Source: Gadus chalcogrammus
Taxonomy: Eukaryota; Chordata; Actinopteri; Gadiformes; Gadidae
DNA: 64,000 bases
Assembly: GCF_026213295.1 (NCBI RefSeq)
Contig: NC_079428.1
Coordinates: 8,437,539-8,501,538, forward strand
Direction of reading: 5' to 3'
The position numbers and the translations under genes were made by a program. Below, piece after piece: positions 14,170 to 44,165 of this stretch (the first letter of the stretch is position 1; every line of letters begins with the position of its first letter). The notes under the pieces were generated by a model. The model saw only the letters and a program-made list of their open reading frames with translations. It was not told the origin of the DNA and searched no databases.

Positions 14170-14603
14170 CAATATGATCCCTGCCGTCCTGGCTTCTGTG
14201 TGTGTGTGTGTGAGAGAAGGGAGCGAGCGAGCTAGAGCGAGAGAGAGGGACGGAGAGAATAGACGGAACTATAAGAAAGGAAACCCGAAGACTCGAATAA
14301 ACCAAACGGAATAATGAACTTAAACCCTCTTCATGTCGCGAGTCGGCTTTGGATTTTGAAGAAGACCTTACCGGAGTGACATCTAAAACTTGGAAGTTGT
14401 GTGTGTGAGACGGGATTAGTGGCTCTTATTCCGCCGGTTGGTCGGGAATCTATCTGCAGACCGACGGGTTCAGTGGCGCTCGTCGGACACCAGGAAAGGA
14501 TCGTATTTACGGCCATACCTTTAACACAACGGTGTTTCTATAGATTGATATACCTTTGATCGCTTTGAGGACGAACGGCGTAGCTCACTTCTTGCGTTTG
14601 ACG
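14170..14603 (+). other. kdm6b: inferred first non-coding exon of KDM6B
   Basis: The stretch ends in a strong splice donor (ACG/GTAAGTG at 14,603/14,604). It follows a GC-richer promoter-like region and contains no long open frame. The transcription start is not visible directly, so the 5' limit is approximate. The next candidate exons are at 22,384 and 25,178, and coding starts at 25,634. Confidence 0.45.
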
Positions 14604-14677
14604 GTAAGTGTGTGTTTTACCAGCCCGGCTCGATGTGGAAGTATCCTAGTCATGTGCCCTGTTAGGGCTCCACTATG

Positions 14678-14795
14678 CTCTGGGATTAAGAGTTATTCTA
14701 CAGTCACTGCATATTTTGCAATTTAGGATCAGCTTGAAAGCTGATCCTAAATTGCAAAATATGCAGTGACTGTAGAATAACTCTTAATCCCAGAG
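14678..14795. repeat. perfect 58-bp inverted repeat (hairpin) in KDM6B intron 1
   Basis: The arms 14,678-14,735 and 14,738-14,795 are perfectly complementary and separated by only 2 bp. The arms are ordinary mixed sequence, not simple repeat. It could be a palindromic MITE, a recent genomic fold-back, or a hairpin artefact of library or assembly. Confidence 0.95.
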
Positions 14796-21000
<6,205 letters not shown>

Positions 21001-21611
21001 ATGGTTCGGATTCTCCTGAACGCCTACCTTTCCCCCGACGAAAGACCTCACGACCTCTCGAGACGTCACGGAAGTCACCACGAGCTAGAAACCCGATGAC
21101 CTCACTCCTCCCTCGGGGCCCGTGGGTCTGATTCCAATCAACACTCTCTACCCCCTCCTCCACCCCCGGGGGGAATGCCAGCATCGTTCGTCCCCTGCAC
21201 ACGTCTGTACACCAGTGTCTGGAAACGCATCGAGGCGCAAGAAACCCCCAGTTACGCTCATGCACAGGAACAAGCTCCGCCCCCTCCCTCCGGTCAGCTG
21301 ACTGACGGCGTGGTGGAAGGGGGCGGAGCCCGGGCAGGATTCCGGGGTATGCCGCAATGAGTCAGCAGGGCTTTCCCTCGTCGGCGGATAGCACACTCTC
21401 ACTCACACACTCGCACACCGCCAACACTTTCCTCGCGACGTGAGCACACACACACGTGCACGGCCTCGTAGTCTGCATAGCGAGACCTCGTCACGCGGGT
21501 TATATCGAGAGTGTCTCGCTCCCCGCCGTCGGGGCCGGGCGCGCGCCACATGATAGCTCTGAGAGGGGAGCCGCGGCTGTTTGTTGACACCGCGCACGCA
21601 CAGCGCTGCGC

Positions 21612-21619
21612 TATAAAAG
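21612..21619 (+). promoter_or_regulatory. candidate TATA box of an internal KDM6B promoter
   Basis: A canonical TATAAAAG sits at the downstream edge of a CpG-containing GC-rich stretch (about 21,290-21,610). It is about 770 bp upstream of the non-coding exon at 22,384. A possible donor (CTGCAG/GTATTTT at 21,786/21,787) would let a short first exon join downstream exons. No transcript evidence is available here. Confidence 0.35.
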
Positions 21620-22191
21620 AGGTAATTATTGCCCAAGTGCCTCGTCCCTGGGTGAACTCAGACATCCCCCCCCCCCCCCCTCCAACCCAACACATGCACA
21701 AGCACACAAACATCCTGGGTTAGTCCTTGGTGTTTGTGCATACTTTCAAACGTCTCGTGTTCCTGCTGTTCTTCCTCGGTCCTGCAGGTATTTTGTGGTT
21801 CTGCTCTGGCGTACAGATTCGACTGTGCACTAGCTGTTAACGTGGTCTGCCTCTATTCCTGGCCGTTCTGCCAGCCACCGTTGTCATGGCTGTCGCTTTG
21901 TCTCTTGTGTGTGTGTGTGTTGCAGCTCCTCCCCACCCCTACCCCCATCGCTATTTCTCTTGTCTCTCTTGTCCCATTGTTTCCACAACCCCCCTGCTGG
22001 GTTCAGCCTTTGACCTCTGCACCCTCTGGTTTTATAACAGACATGTGACCTCAGGAGAAGTCAGGATGAAGTCGGGGAGCTGCAGGGTGGGAGGGATTTT
22101 TTCCCTCCTGGTCCAATCAAAATTCTTGTGTAGCTGCATCAGCGTGATTGGAGAGTGGCTGTGTACGTCCCGCCCTCAGCCGCTCATTTAT

Positions 22192-22194
<3 letters not shown>

Positions 22195-22252
<58 letters not shown>
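22195..22252. repeat. (CA)n microsatellite
   Basis: A CA tract of about 29 units, upstream of the KDM6B exon at 22,384. Confidence 0.96.
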
Positions 22253-22256
<4 letters not shown>

Positions 22257-22383
22257 AGAAAGGGAGAGAACATAGACTATTGTTGCATTATGACATGGTG
22301 GTGTGTTTTTGTGAGTGCATTAGTGTATTTAGATCTGATGTGTGTATCAGCTGACTAACGTATTGTGTGTGTGTGTGTTGCAG

Positions 22384-22470
22384 GGTTGGAGAGACCCCAG
22401 GGAGATGACTGACACCCGAAGCTGAGCCCCCGCACTGCTGTCAATCAAAAACCTGCTGCTACTCCAAAAG
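22384..22470 (+). other. kdm6b: inferred non-coding exon 2 of KDM6B
   Basis: An 87-bp segment with a good acceptor (TTGCAG before 22,384) and donor (AAAAG/GTACGC after 22,470). It contains a 7-codon upstream reading frame beginning at the ATG near 22,405 and ending in TGA, so it is most likely 5'UTR. Confidence 0.55.
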
Positions 22471-22479
22471 GTACGCTTG

Positions 22480-22930
22480 GTCTGTGTGTGAGTAGAAACT
22501 GTGTAGTTTGTAAGTAGAAACTTTGTAGTGTGAGTCGAGACTGTGTAGTGTGTGAGTCGTGACTGTGTAGTGTGTGACGGTGTAGTGTGTGTGTGAGTAG
22601 ACTGTATGTGTGCATTGTGTGTGTGAGTAGGCTGTATGTGTGTATTGTGTGTGTGTGTGTGTGTGAGTAGATTGTGTAATGTGTGAGAGACTGTGTAGTG
22701 TATGTGTGTGTAGAGACAATAGTGTTTGTGTAGATACAGTCCAGTTTGTTTGTCATTGTGTGAAATTAGATAGAGTTGTGTTGACTGTAGGGTTAAGCGG
22801 AAATTATAGTCTCTGTGTATAAGAGGAGAAGTTGAGTGTGTTAGAGAGTGTGTGTGTGTGGGTGTGGGTGTGGGTGTGTGTGTGTGTGTGTGTGTGGGTG
22901 TGGGTGTGGGTGTGTGTGTGTGTGGGGGTG
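22480..22930. repeat. TG-rich degenerate minisatellite
   Basis: Imperfect units of the type GTGTAGTGTGTGAGTAGA are repeated many times, grading into GTGTGGGTGTGGGTG repeats near 22,850-22,930. It starts 10 bp after the donor of the exon ending at 22,470. Confidence 0.85.
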
Positions 22931-23135
22931 TGGGCATGGGCAAAAACCATCTCAAGAAACCATTTCCCCCTGTACGGACCGCTTATTGATCCAACTGAAT
23001 TTCTTTTCGCCCAAAGTTATATTCTTGACCTACATTCTCAACTCTTTCCACAACACAGCCCTATTTCAAAGTAATTCACCTCAACTCTCAAATGTATTCT
23101 GTTAGCCTCTCTTTCTCTGCGGCATATAAACCGAA

Positions 23136-23190
23136 TGTCCAATAGCAGTTGGTGTCCAATAGCAGTTGGTGTCCAATAGCAGTTGGTGTC
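23136..23190. repeat. 17-bp tandem repeat, three copies
   Basis: Three exact copies of TGTCCAATAGCAGTTGG in KDM6B intronic DNA. Each carries a CCAAT pentamer. The rest of 22,931-24,290 is intronic without recognised exons. Confidence 0.9.
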
Positions 23191-24289
23191 CAGGCGTGAC
23201 GGTTAACGGCGGCGTTGGGGTCGGTACGCGTTGGACACACAGTCTATCTCTGGTTCACACCAGTGTCTGTTGAACCCAGACGTGATAGAAGGAGGCCGAG
23301 AGAGACGGGGGGAGAGACAGAGACGGACTATTGATCTGTTTTCCCCTCGAACACGACGGAAAATCTCTGGCTCTTAATGCATTACCGTTCTGGCTTTGAT
23401 GGAGATGATGGAGTAAAAATAACATGCCGGGAGGAAGTTCTCCGTCCTCCCGACGCCACTAGCGTGCGCCATATGTGAGTGTGCGTGACTGATGCCTCGC
23501 CAGACACTCCTTTGTTCTTGCTCCCCTTTTGTTTCTTATTATAATAACGCTGAAACCTGCCGTTTATGTCTCTCCTATCTGACACCTTGGGTGCTTTGTT
23601 ACCCTGCGTGTATGTGCGGTTGGGGGTTTGTAAGCGGGCATGTCAGGTGTTGAATGGGTCAGGGGAGGTGTTTGTGTGTAAGGGTGTGGTACAGGGTTTG
23701 AGTCCGCCTCTCTGATGCATCGTCTGATGCGTCTCCCCCAACTCTTTGTTTGACTCCCCTGTGTGTGTGTTTGTGGGTGTTTGTGTGTGTGTATGTGTAT
23801 ACTGTCCATGGAACCATTCCTACTACACACTTCCACATCTCTCTCTCTCCCTCTGCCAACCTCACGCCTGTCTCTCTCCTTACTCCACCTTAATCTCTCT
23901 CACTCCCTACATCTCTCTCGCTCCCTCCTCCACCCTTACCGGTCTCTTCCTCCCTTTTTTAATCTACCCTTCCACCCGTCTTTGCCCGTCTGTTGCACGA
24001 CCCCCCTCTCTCGCCTCCATCATGCCTGCCCTAATGAGATTAAACCCAGAGTCTCCACACACACACACACCGATAACGGAGACGTCTACCGCTCGGTGCG
24101 TCCTCGCTTGTGTAGGCGAAAACGCTTCACGTATAGCTCGCACTCTTGGCAGCAGTCATACCGGGCATGCACACACCATACACACATACTGTGTACAACA
24201 CAGACACACACACACTGAGTACACACACGCACACACCATGTACACATACACACACACACAAACACCGTGCACACTAGTACACACCGTAT

Positions 24290-24402
<113 letters not shown>

Positions 24403-25177
24403 GTGTACAACACACACACACACACCAAGTGTGCACACAGTTTTCTGGCAATTGTCCCAGTCTTCTCTCTCTCTGTGTGGTGGGTCGCCTAGTAACCTCA
24501 GGTCTGTGTTGTTCGAGGCCATCTGGACCCCGCGAACAGTCTCATCACACTGGGCTCACCAGCACCCCCTGCAGGCATCCACCGGGAGCTACAGCCTCAC
24601 TCCATGGAGCACAGGCAACTGCCAGGCCTCCCATTTTACATTTTATAAGGCAGTGTATATAGATAACTAACTACAGAAGTGGTAGGGCAACCGTTGATAT
24701 ACGGGTCCATTGTCGTGGCCAGGGGATAGGTGTTGGCGATGGGGATTAGAGAATGTAGGTCTGGAGAAGGAGAGAATTGGGAAATAAATCAGCTTCTGGA
24801 GGAAGAGGTTTCATCCAGGTTTTTTTCTTTCTTCATCTGCAGTCCCGTTCTGCACCCTCTTGCTCTCTGCCTTGCTCTTTTCTCTCCTCTCTCCTTACCA
24901 CACACACCCTCTCTCTACTCTCTATCCTTACCACCTCTCTCTCTGTCTCGCTCTGCAGTCTGCTTTCATCTCTCTCTCTCTCTCTCTCTCACTCTCACTC
25001 TCACTCTCTCTCTCACACACACACACACACACAACACGCCTATAACGAAGACAAGAGAACTGGCACTTATTGACATGTGTGTGTCTTGCTCACTGGTCCA
25101 CCGCATATTTCCATGTTTCCGCGAACAGCGGGGTTAGGTTTAAATCCCTCTCCCCTCTGTCTCTCTCCCTCTCTCAG

Positions 25178-25294
25178 GTCTTCAGGGTCCTTGGTGCTGT
25201 AGAAGTAGTGGGAGGCTACCGGCAGACTCTCTGGGCATTAGTGTGAAGCCTCTTCTCTGCTGCAGTGGAGGGCTTCACGCAGACGGCTAGTCTG
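25178..25294 (+). other. kdm6b: inferred non-coding exon 3 of KDM6B
   Basis: A 117-bp segment between a polypyrimidine acceptor (CTCTCTCAG) and a consensus donor (CTG/GTGAGTA). No open frame joins the downstream start codon. An alternative internal acceptor (CTGCTGCAG) lies near 25,264. Confidence 0.5.
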
Positions 25295-25633
25295 GTGAGT
25301 ACTGCCGCCTCACACAGGTCCTCACCGGACCTGCACCCTGCACTGTGGGGACATTGGGAGCAGTAGGAGGCACTTTGTGATGTTGTAAATGTTTTTGTGT
25401 GTATTTACAGAAAATGTCATGCACATTTTTTAAAATTGCACCAAAGTGGATGATGTTCGTGTGTGCGCGTGTGTGTTATATGCTTAGCTAACCCTTGTTG
25501 TCTATCTGTCTGCGCTCTCAGGCTGTGTGTGCACTTCCGTCTGCGCCCCCAGGCTCGATGCATTGTGTGTGTGCGTGTGTGTGCGTGTGTGTTGTAGGAG
25601 TACTGACGCAGTGTGTGTCTCTCCCCAGGCTGG

Positions 25634-37745
<12,112 letters not shown>

Positions 37746-39240
37746 CAGCCCTCCACCTCCTCTCAGTCATAACCAAAACTCCTCCCAGCCGGGACAAAAC
37801 ACAGCATTTCACTTTGCAACCGTCATTATAAAAAAAAAAAAAAAACTTTTTTTCTTTTTACTACTGCTAATACTTGCCGAACAGCCAACGGAAAATACCA
37901 GTTTACATAGCATTCAAAAACCGCCAATCAAAAAAACGCCAGTTTACTCTCAGAAGGTGCACTCCGCCAGCCAGTTGCCCTGGCAACGGTAAACTTGACG
38001 ACCACGGTGCAGTCAGTGCTGCCATTGAACAAACGACATAGGAGCGGTCTGACGGCATGTTTTAATTGTTTTTTTTTACCGTGTTGAATACTGAATTTTG
38101 TACATGCTGTTTGCGATTATCGTGGAGTGCTTTTATGAGAAAAAATAATTTATTGTGTTGAGTTTTTTTCTAAACTAGATCAGCCTAGATATATACCACA
38201 TTGGCCTTGTCACTTGTATTTAGAAAAATACTAAGAATAGAGATATGAACATTTTCTAAAGCATTAAGAATATGAGAAAAAAACGGTTTGGAATGCTTCA
38301 AAACATACGGGTTGCATAGACTTTGGTTTTTTTCAGGACTTCATCTTGAATTTTCTTTTTGTCATTCAGAATCGTGATGTGTGAATCTTGTTTTTATTAT
38401 GACATTCTACATATTTTATTTCCTTGTTGAGAGTTAATATTGGCCATCAGGTTGTAATTGTCTAAAAGCGATCGTCATCAAGTGGGCTTTGTTTGTGTGT
38501 CTATATCATAACTGCCGAATGTTTCCCCTTACATTGTACATGTCTCTGTTCCTCTTTCCTTTATTTAAAAGTGTTTCTCTTCTATTTATTGGACATTGGT
38601 TTTCTCCATAGGATCGTTCATCAAAAGGTGCTAAGTGTCCCCTTTGTGTCTGTTTGGTATAAAGTGTGGACTAAAGAAATACGAGGTCGGGCGAGGGACT
38701 ACTGTTTACCTGGTGCTTGTCTCTCTCCCCCCCTCCATCTTTATCTTGGACATAACACCACGTTTCCCCTGTAGCTCACATAGACGATACTACTCACAGA
38801 ACGCTGTCATTGTGTGTGTGTGTGTGTGTGTTTATTAGAGATGAGAAACAGTTATTTTGTTTATCGTGTTTTCATTTCTCTTCTGGGTTTATGATTTTTT
38901 TATTCCATAGGGGGCAGGGTACTTATTAAGATGAGATTTTAATGATATTATCTGTTGAATACTATGGGATAGATGGTGCTAAATGTTATTTTTGAACACT
39001 TTTTTTTTGTTTTTCCTTGTTCGTTATCTTTTTAAATGAGATTTCTATTTTTCCTGTTGCAATACACCTTCCCCTCTATTTCCCTTTGTGGTCGATTATT
39101 TAAAACTGCACTGTTTAAAGAATTTACACACCAACACTTGCATACACACACACACCAAACTGAGCCAGACATGTCTTAAAACACTTTGTGAACTTGTGTG
39201 ACATTACTATGAATATTAATAAACGCTTTTTGATAAACTC
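37746..39240 (+). other. kdm6b: 3'UTR of KDM6B with polyA signal
   Basis: AT-rich sequence follows the stop codon at 37,743-37,745. AATAAA at 39,218-39,223 is the likely polyadenylation signal, giving a 3'UTR of about 1.5 kb. Several ATTTA-type elements are present (for example near 38,220 and 38,583), consistent with an unstable inducible mRNA. Confidence 0.75.
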
Positions 39241-39878
39241 AAAGGGTTTCATTCGTATTTATTATTTTACGGTTCATAGATGACCACCGCATTTATTTTA
39301 ATATTGATGAATAAATTGAGTGTTCGTTTTGTGACTTCCTGAGACAGAGCGCAAATTGGATGTCACGGAATACGTTGTCTTTCAGTTGCGATATTTATGC
39401 TCACATGACCTCATAAGCAGCGTAGAAAAGAGCTGTTGCCTGGCGGAACTCTGACTCACCCTTTCAGCTGTAGGGATGGCAGCAGCAGCGTGAGCGCAGG
39501 CTGCGATGAAATCTCAGCTCGTGTACGCAATTTTTTTGGCAACATACCATTTATAGATTTTGGATAATAATAATAATAACATAGGTTTATATAGCGCTGC
39601 ATTTTGAAGCACCTCCTCAAAACTGACATAAATAAAAAGAACGGGAGTTTTTCTTTGATTTTTCCATGCTACACGGACCGAAATGTAAACCCATGCAAAT
39701 AAAGGCTCCATGGTCATAATAATTTAAATATAATTAATCTAATCTCCAGAGTGTGTAGGGTATGAATGTATGTATATATTATTATATATATATTAGGTGC
39801 AGTGAGAGCACTATTGGATAGCACTCTGGAGACCAGAGTGCAAATTCCTGTTAAATTTATGTGAATTAACTAAAGGGT
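39241..39878. other. intergenic DNA with retroposon tail fragment
   Basis: No gene is seen. At about 39,567-39,600 an ATAATA run followed by TTTATATAGCGCTGCATTTT resembles the 3' end of a common teleost retroposon. Confidence 0.5.
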
Positions 39879-41575
39879 AAGTCTAGTAAGTCTAATAAGT
39901 CTGTAAAGTCTGTAATGATATTTCTATTGAACTGATGGATATAGCCTTCGACCAAAGATTGATGCCAATCTCCATGGGGAAGTGGAGAGAGCTGTGGGTT
40001 AACACTCTGCAGGTGCAGGTTCGAGTCCCTGCTCGCACGGTCATGATGACGGTCATGATGAGCTTTCAGACACTGTGTATTGTGAAGTCAATTATAACTT
40101 CTAATCTGTGTCTTGGTGGTGTGGCGGTATGGGTTGTGGGTTAATAATAAATTGTATTTATAATGCACTTTATATTCAAGAGGGTTAACACTCTGCAGGT
40201 GCAGGTTTGAGTCCCGTAATGGATACATCGTATTTCTCCATCATGTGAATGGTAAAGTCAAGTATAACCTCCAAACATAATCTGGAAAGTGTCTTGGTGG
40301 TGCAGCGGTCAGGGCTGTTGGGTAACGCTCTGTATACTCTCGCGTGTTTGTTTGAGTCCCCGCATGCGCACACGGTTAAGAATGATGAGCATCCGACACT
40401 ATGGTTCAGGTTCCCTGCTCCGAACCGGGGTTCAAGAGGTACCGTAATGGATACATCTTATTTCTCTATCATGTGAATGGTAAAGCCAAGTATAACCTCC
40501 AAGCACGCTCTGCTATGCGTCTTGGTGGTGAAGCGGTCAGGGCTGGTGGTTAACGGTTGGTTAAAGCTCTGTAGACTCAGGTTCGAGTCCCCCACGCACG
40601 GCTAATAAAGATGACGAGCTTTCAGACACTATGTAGGTTGAGGTGCCCTGCTCCTCAAACCCATTTACATGCCCTGCTCATGTGAATGGTAAAGTCAAGT
40701 ATAACCTCCAAAAATGCTCTGGTCAGTGTCTTGGTGGTGCAGCGGTCAGGGCTGTTGGTTAATGCTCTGTAGACTCAGGTTCGAGTCCCCGCACGCACGG
40801 CTAATAAGAATGATGAGCTGCCAGACACTATGTAGGTTCAGGTGCCTGCTCAGAAAACCAGGGTTCATGAGGTACCGTACAGGATACATCTTATTCTCTA
40901 TCATGTGAATGGTAAAGTCAAGTATAACCTCCAAACATGTACTGGTAAGCGTCTGGGTGGTGCAGCGGTCAGGGCTGTTGGTTAACACTCTGTCGACTCA
41001 GGTTCGAGTCCTCGCTCTCAGGCCACCAGAGGTACGTTAATGGATACATCTTATTTCTCAATCATGTAATGGTAAAGTCAAGTATAACCTCCAAACATGT
41101 ACTGGTATGCGTCTTGGTGGTGCAGCGGTCAGGGCTGATGGGTAACGGTTACTTAACGCTCTGTAGACTCAGCGTCCAGCGCGCTCTCACGGCCACCAGA
41201 GGTACTTTAATGGATACATCTTATTTCTCTATCATGTGAATGGTAAAGTCAAGTATAACCTCCAAACACGTTCTGGTATGCGTCTTGGTGGTGCAGCGGT
41301 CAGGGCTGATGGGTAACGGTTACTTAACGCTCTGTAGACTCAGGTTCGAGTCCCCGCACACACGGCCATCAAGAAGGGAGTACCCCCTATCGGTCCCCAA
41401 CGTGGCAGAACCCCACCCCCTCCTCTGGGGGGGGTGGGTTCTGCCACGGGTAAGGACTAATGGGGGTCTTGCTACTTGCGGGAAGGAGGGGGTCTTGCTA
41501 CTTGCGGTAAGGACTTAAGGGGTCCTTCAGGGGCTGGGGTGTTAGGACTAAAGGGTCTTGCTACTTTTATGAAAC
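39879..41575 (+). repeat. left arm of a large inverted repeat: tandem tRNA-like units
   Basis: About eight units of 150-220 bp. Each has a box-A-like stretch (TGGTGGTGCAGCGGTCAGGGC), a box-B-like GGTTCGAGTCCCCGC and a tail containing ATCATGTGAATGGTAAAGTC. Box-B copies lie near 40,018, 40,200, 40,352, 40,570, 40,776, 40,998, 41,168 (degenerate) and 41,345. The outer edge (39,879-39,960) and inner edge (TCTTGCTACTTG repeats at 41,465-41,570) are mirrored in the right arm. Confidence 0.88.
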
Positions 41576-41624
41576 ATCCACCCACCCATTATAGAGCCCC
41601 CTAATCACCTTGCTTGAAAAAAAA

Positions 41625-42680
41625 CTAACAGAAAATACAAAAAAACACTTCTTTTTTTAAAAAAAACACCTTTTTTAAAAAACACCTTTTTTTTTTAAAT
41701 ATAAAGTTTTTTAAAAAAACCACCCTTTTTTAAAAAAAAACCACCCTTTTTTTAAAAAAAAACACCCTTTTTTTAAAAAACATTTTTTCAAAAAAACAGT
41801 ATTTTTTAAAAAAAAAACACTTTTTACAAAAAACACCTTTAAAAAAAGGTTTTTTAAAAAAAAAAACTTTTTAAAAAAGTGTTTTTTAAAAAAAGAAACC
41901 TTTTTTAAAAAGAAATAAATAAAATGTTAAAAACAAAACAAAATTTTTCAAAAAAAAGACCTTTTTTAAAAAAACAACATTTTTAAAAACACAAAAACAA
42001 TTTTTTTAAAAAAAAAACCACCTTTTTAAAAAAAAAAACACAAAAATAATTTTTTTCCAAAAAAAAAACACCTTTTTTTTCCAAAAAAAAAACCAATTTT
42101 TTTAAAAAAAACACCAAAGAACATTTTTTCTAAAAAAACAACAAAATAACACAAAAACACAAACCAAAAAAAAAAAAAAAATATATAACTTTTAAAAAGT
42201 TTCATCAAAGGGAAACTTTCAAAAAGTGTTACTTAAAGAAAATTTCCTTTGAAAAAACAGGGGGCTTTTATTTAAAAAAAAACACTTTCTTTTAAAAAAA
42301 AAACCTTCTTTAAAAAAAAAAAACAATTTCACAAAAAAACATTTTCTTTTAAAAAAAACAACCTTTTTTAAAAAAAAAACCACCAAAAGACAACATTTTC
42401 CCAAAAAAAAAAAAACCTTTTTTTTTAAAAAACACCCTTATCACAAAAAAAACCAAAATTTTTAAACACCTTTTTTAAAAAATACAAAAAAACAACTTTT
42501 TTATTAAAAAAAAACCTTTTGTTTTTAAAAAAAATCATGTAAAAAAGGGTATTTTTTTTCAAAACAACATTTTTTTCCAAAAAAAAACAGAAACACAAAA
42601 AAAAACATTTAAAAAAAAACATAATATAAACTTTTAAAAAGTTTCATCAAAAGGGAAACTTTTAAAAAGTCAAAAATAAG
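41625..42680. repeat. A/T homopolymer core of the inverted repeat
   Basis: About 1 kb of alternating A runs and T runs separated by CACC or AAC, with almost no other sequence. At 42,181-42,235 and 42,627-42,705 a short AAGTTTC/GAAACTT motif recurs in both orientations. The region is self-complementary and could fold or mis-assemble easily. No coding content is credible. Confidence 0.85.
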
Positions 42681-42719
42681 TGATACTTTTTGAAAGTTTC
42701 CCTTTGAAAAAAGTTATAA

Positions 42720-43900
42720 TGGAAAAGTACATAGTAGTCCTTGCCACAAGTAGCAAGACCCCTTTAGTCCTTGCCACAAGTAGCAAGACCCCTTTAGTCC
42801 TTGCCACAAGTTACCAAGACCCCTTTAGTCTTTGCCCCCCCCCCCCACCCCCCGGAGAAGGGGAGGTGGGGTTCTGGGATACGCGCCAACGTGGAGGAGA
42901 GCCGACCTGGTGTATTCTTATCTCGGTGGCCGTGTGAGCGGGGACTCGAACCTTAGTCTACAGGGCGTTAACTAACCGTTAACCATCAGCCCTGACCGCT
43001 GCCCACCAAGACTCTGCCTCCAATATGTGTTGTGGAGGATATACTTGACTTTACCATTCACATGATGAGAAATAAGATGTATCCATTTACGTACCTCTGG
43101 TGGCCCTGTGAGCGGGGACTCGAACCTTCGTCTACAGAGCATTAAACCAATGCCTCTGACCGCTTCACCACCAAGACTCTATCCAGACCGTGCTTGGAGT
43201 TATACTTGACTTTACATTCACATGATAGAGAATAAGACATATCCATTAAGGTACGCTGGTTGCCGCAAGCACTCGAACCGGAGTCTACAGACGTTAACCA
43301 ACAGCCCTGACCGCTGCACACCCAGAACGCTTACCAGAACCTGCTTGGAGGTTATACTTGGCTTTACCATTCACATGATTGAGAATAAGATGTATCCATT
43401 TACGTACCTCTGTGGCCGTGTGAGCAGGGACTCGACCTTCGTCTACAGAGCGTTTACACCACTGCCTCTGACCGCTTCACCACCAAGACGCTAGCCAGAC
43501 CGTGCTTGGAGGTTATCTTGACTTTACCATTCACATGATAGAGAAATAAACATATCCATTAAGGTACCTCTGGTTGCCGTGTGAGCAGGACTCGAACCAG
43601 AGTCTACAGAACATTAACCAACAGCCCTGACCGCTGCACCTCCAAGACGCCTACCCGATAATTTTCGAACTCTGCGTCTGAGTTTTGATGATTTGACGAT
43701 TTTGTTGATGGGCAGTTAGACTTGACTTACAACTCACATGATATAGAAAAAAACATTAGAGAGCATTAGTTGGACTTGAACCCTGGTCTCAGGAGTGTCT
43801 GCCAACTGCTCTCTCCACATCCCCATGGAGGTTATGATCATAGGTGGTCGAAGGCTATATCAGTTCAAGAAATATCCATTACAGACTTATTAGACTACTT
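42720..43900 (-). repeat. right arm of the large inverted repeat
   Basis: The same tRNA-like units lie in opposite orientation: box-B complements (GGGGACTCGAACC type) near 42,944, 43,115, 43,270, 43,428, 43,588 and 43,775. The inner edge has CAAGTAGCAAGACCCCTTTAG repeats complementary to the left arm. The outer edge (43,846-43,900) complements 39,879-39,955 and then stops at the N gap. Confidence 0.88.
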
Positions 43901-44000
43901 NNNNNNNNNNNNNNNNNNNNNNNNNNNNNNNNNNNNNNNNNNNNNNNNNNNNNNNNNNNNNNNNNNNNNNNNNNNNNNNNNNNNNNNNNNNNNNNNNNNN
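43901..44000. other. assembly gap (100 N) followed by a C run
   Basis: Exactly 100 N placed at the outer end of the right repeat arm, with 22 C bases immediately after it (44,001-44,022). The placement suggests that the foldback stopped the assembler. Confidence 0.98.
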
Positions 44001-44165
44001 CCCCCCCCCCCCCCCCCCCCCCGGATACAATGGCCTGTAATTAATCATATTTGGCTGTTTAAGATTTTATTAAGGTAAACCTAAATATAAAAAAATAATA
44101 TATAATACAATATTCAAATAAAAGAAACATGACAAATTAGAAATGACACTACCATGTATTCGGAC

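Noticed and set aside
40010..41360. Array units as a cluster of functional tRNA genes
   Set aside because: Box-B-like motifs are kept but acceptor stems do not pair and the anticodon arm is not well formed, so only tRNA-like repeats are claimed.
43770..44078. Open frame across the N gap ending in poly-Pro
   Set aside because: It exists only because N and a C run contain no stop codons.
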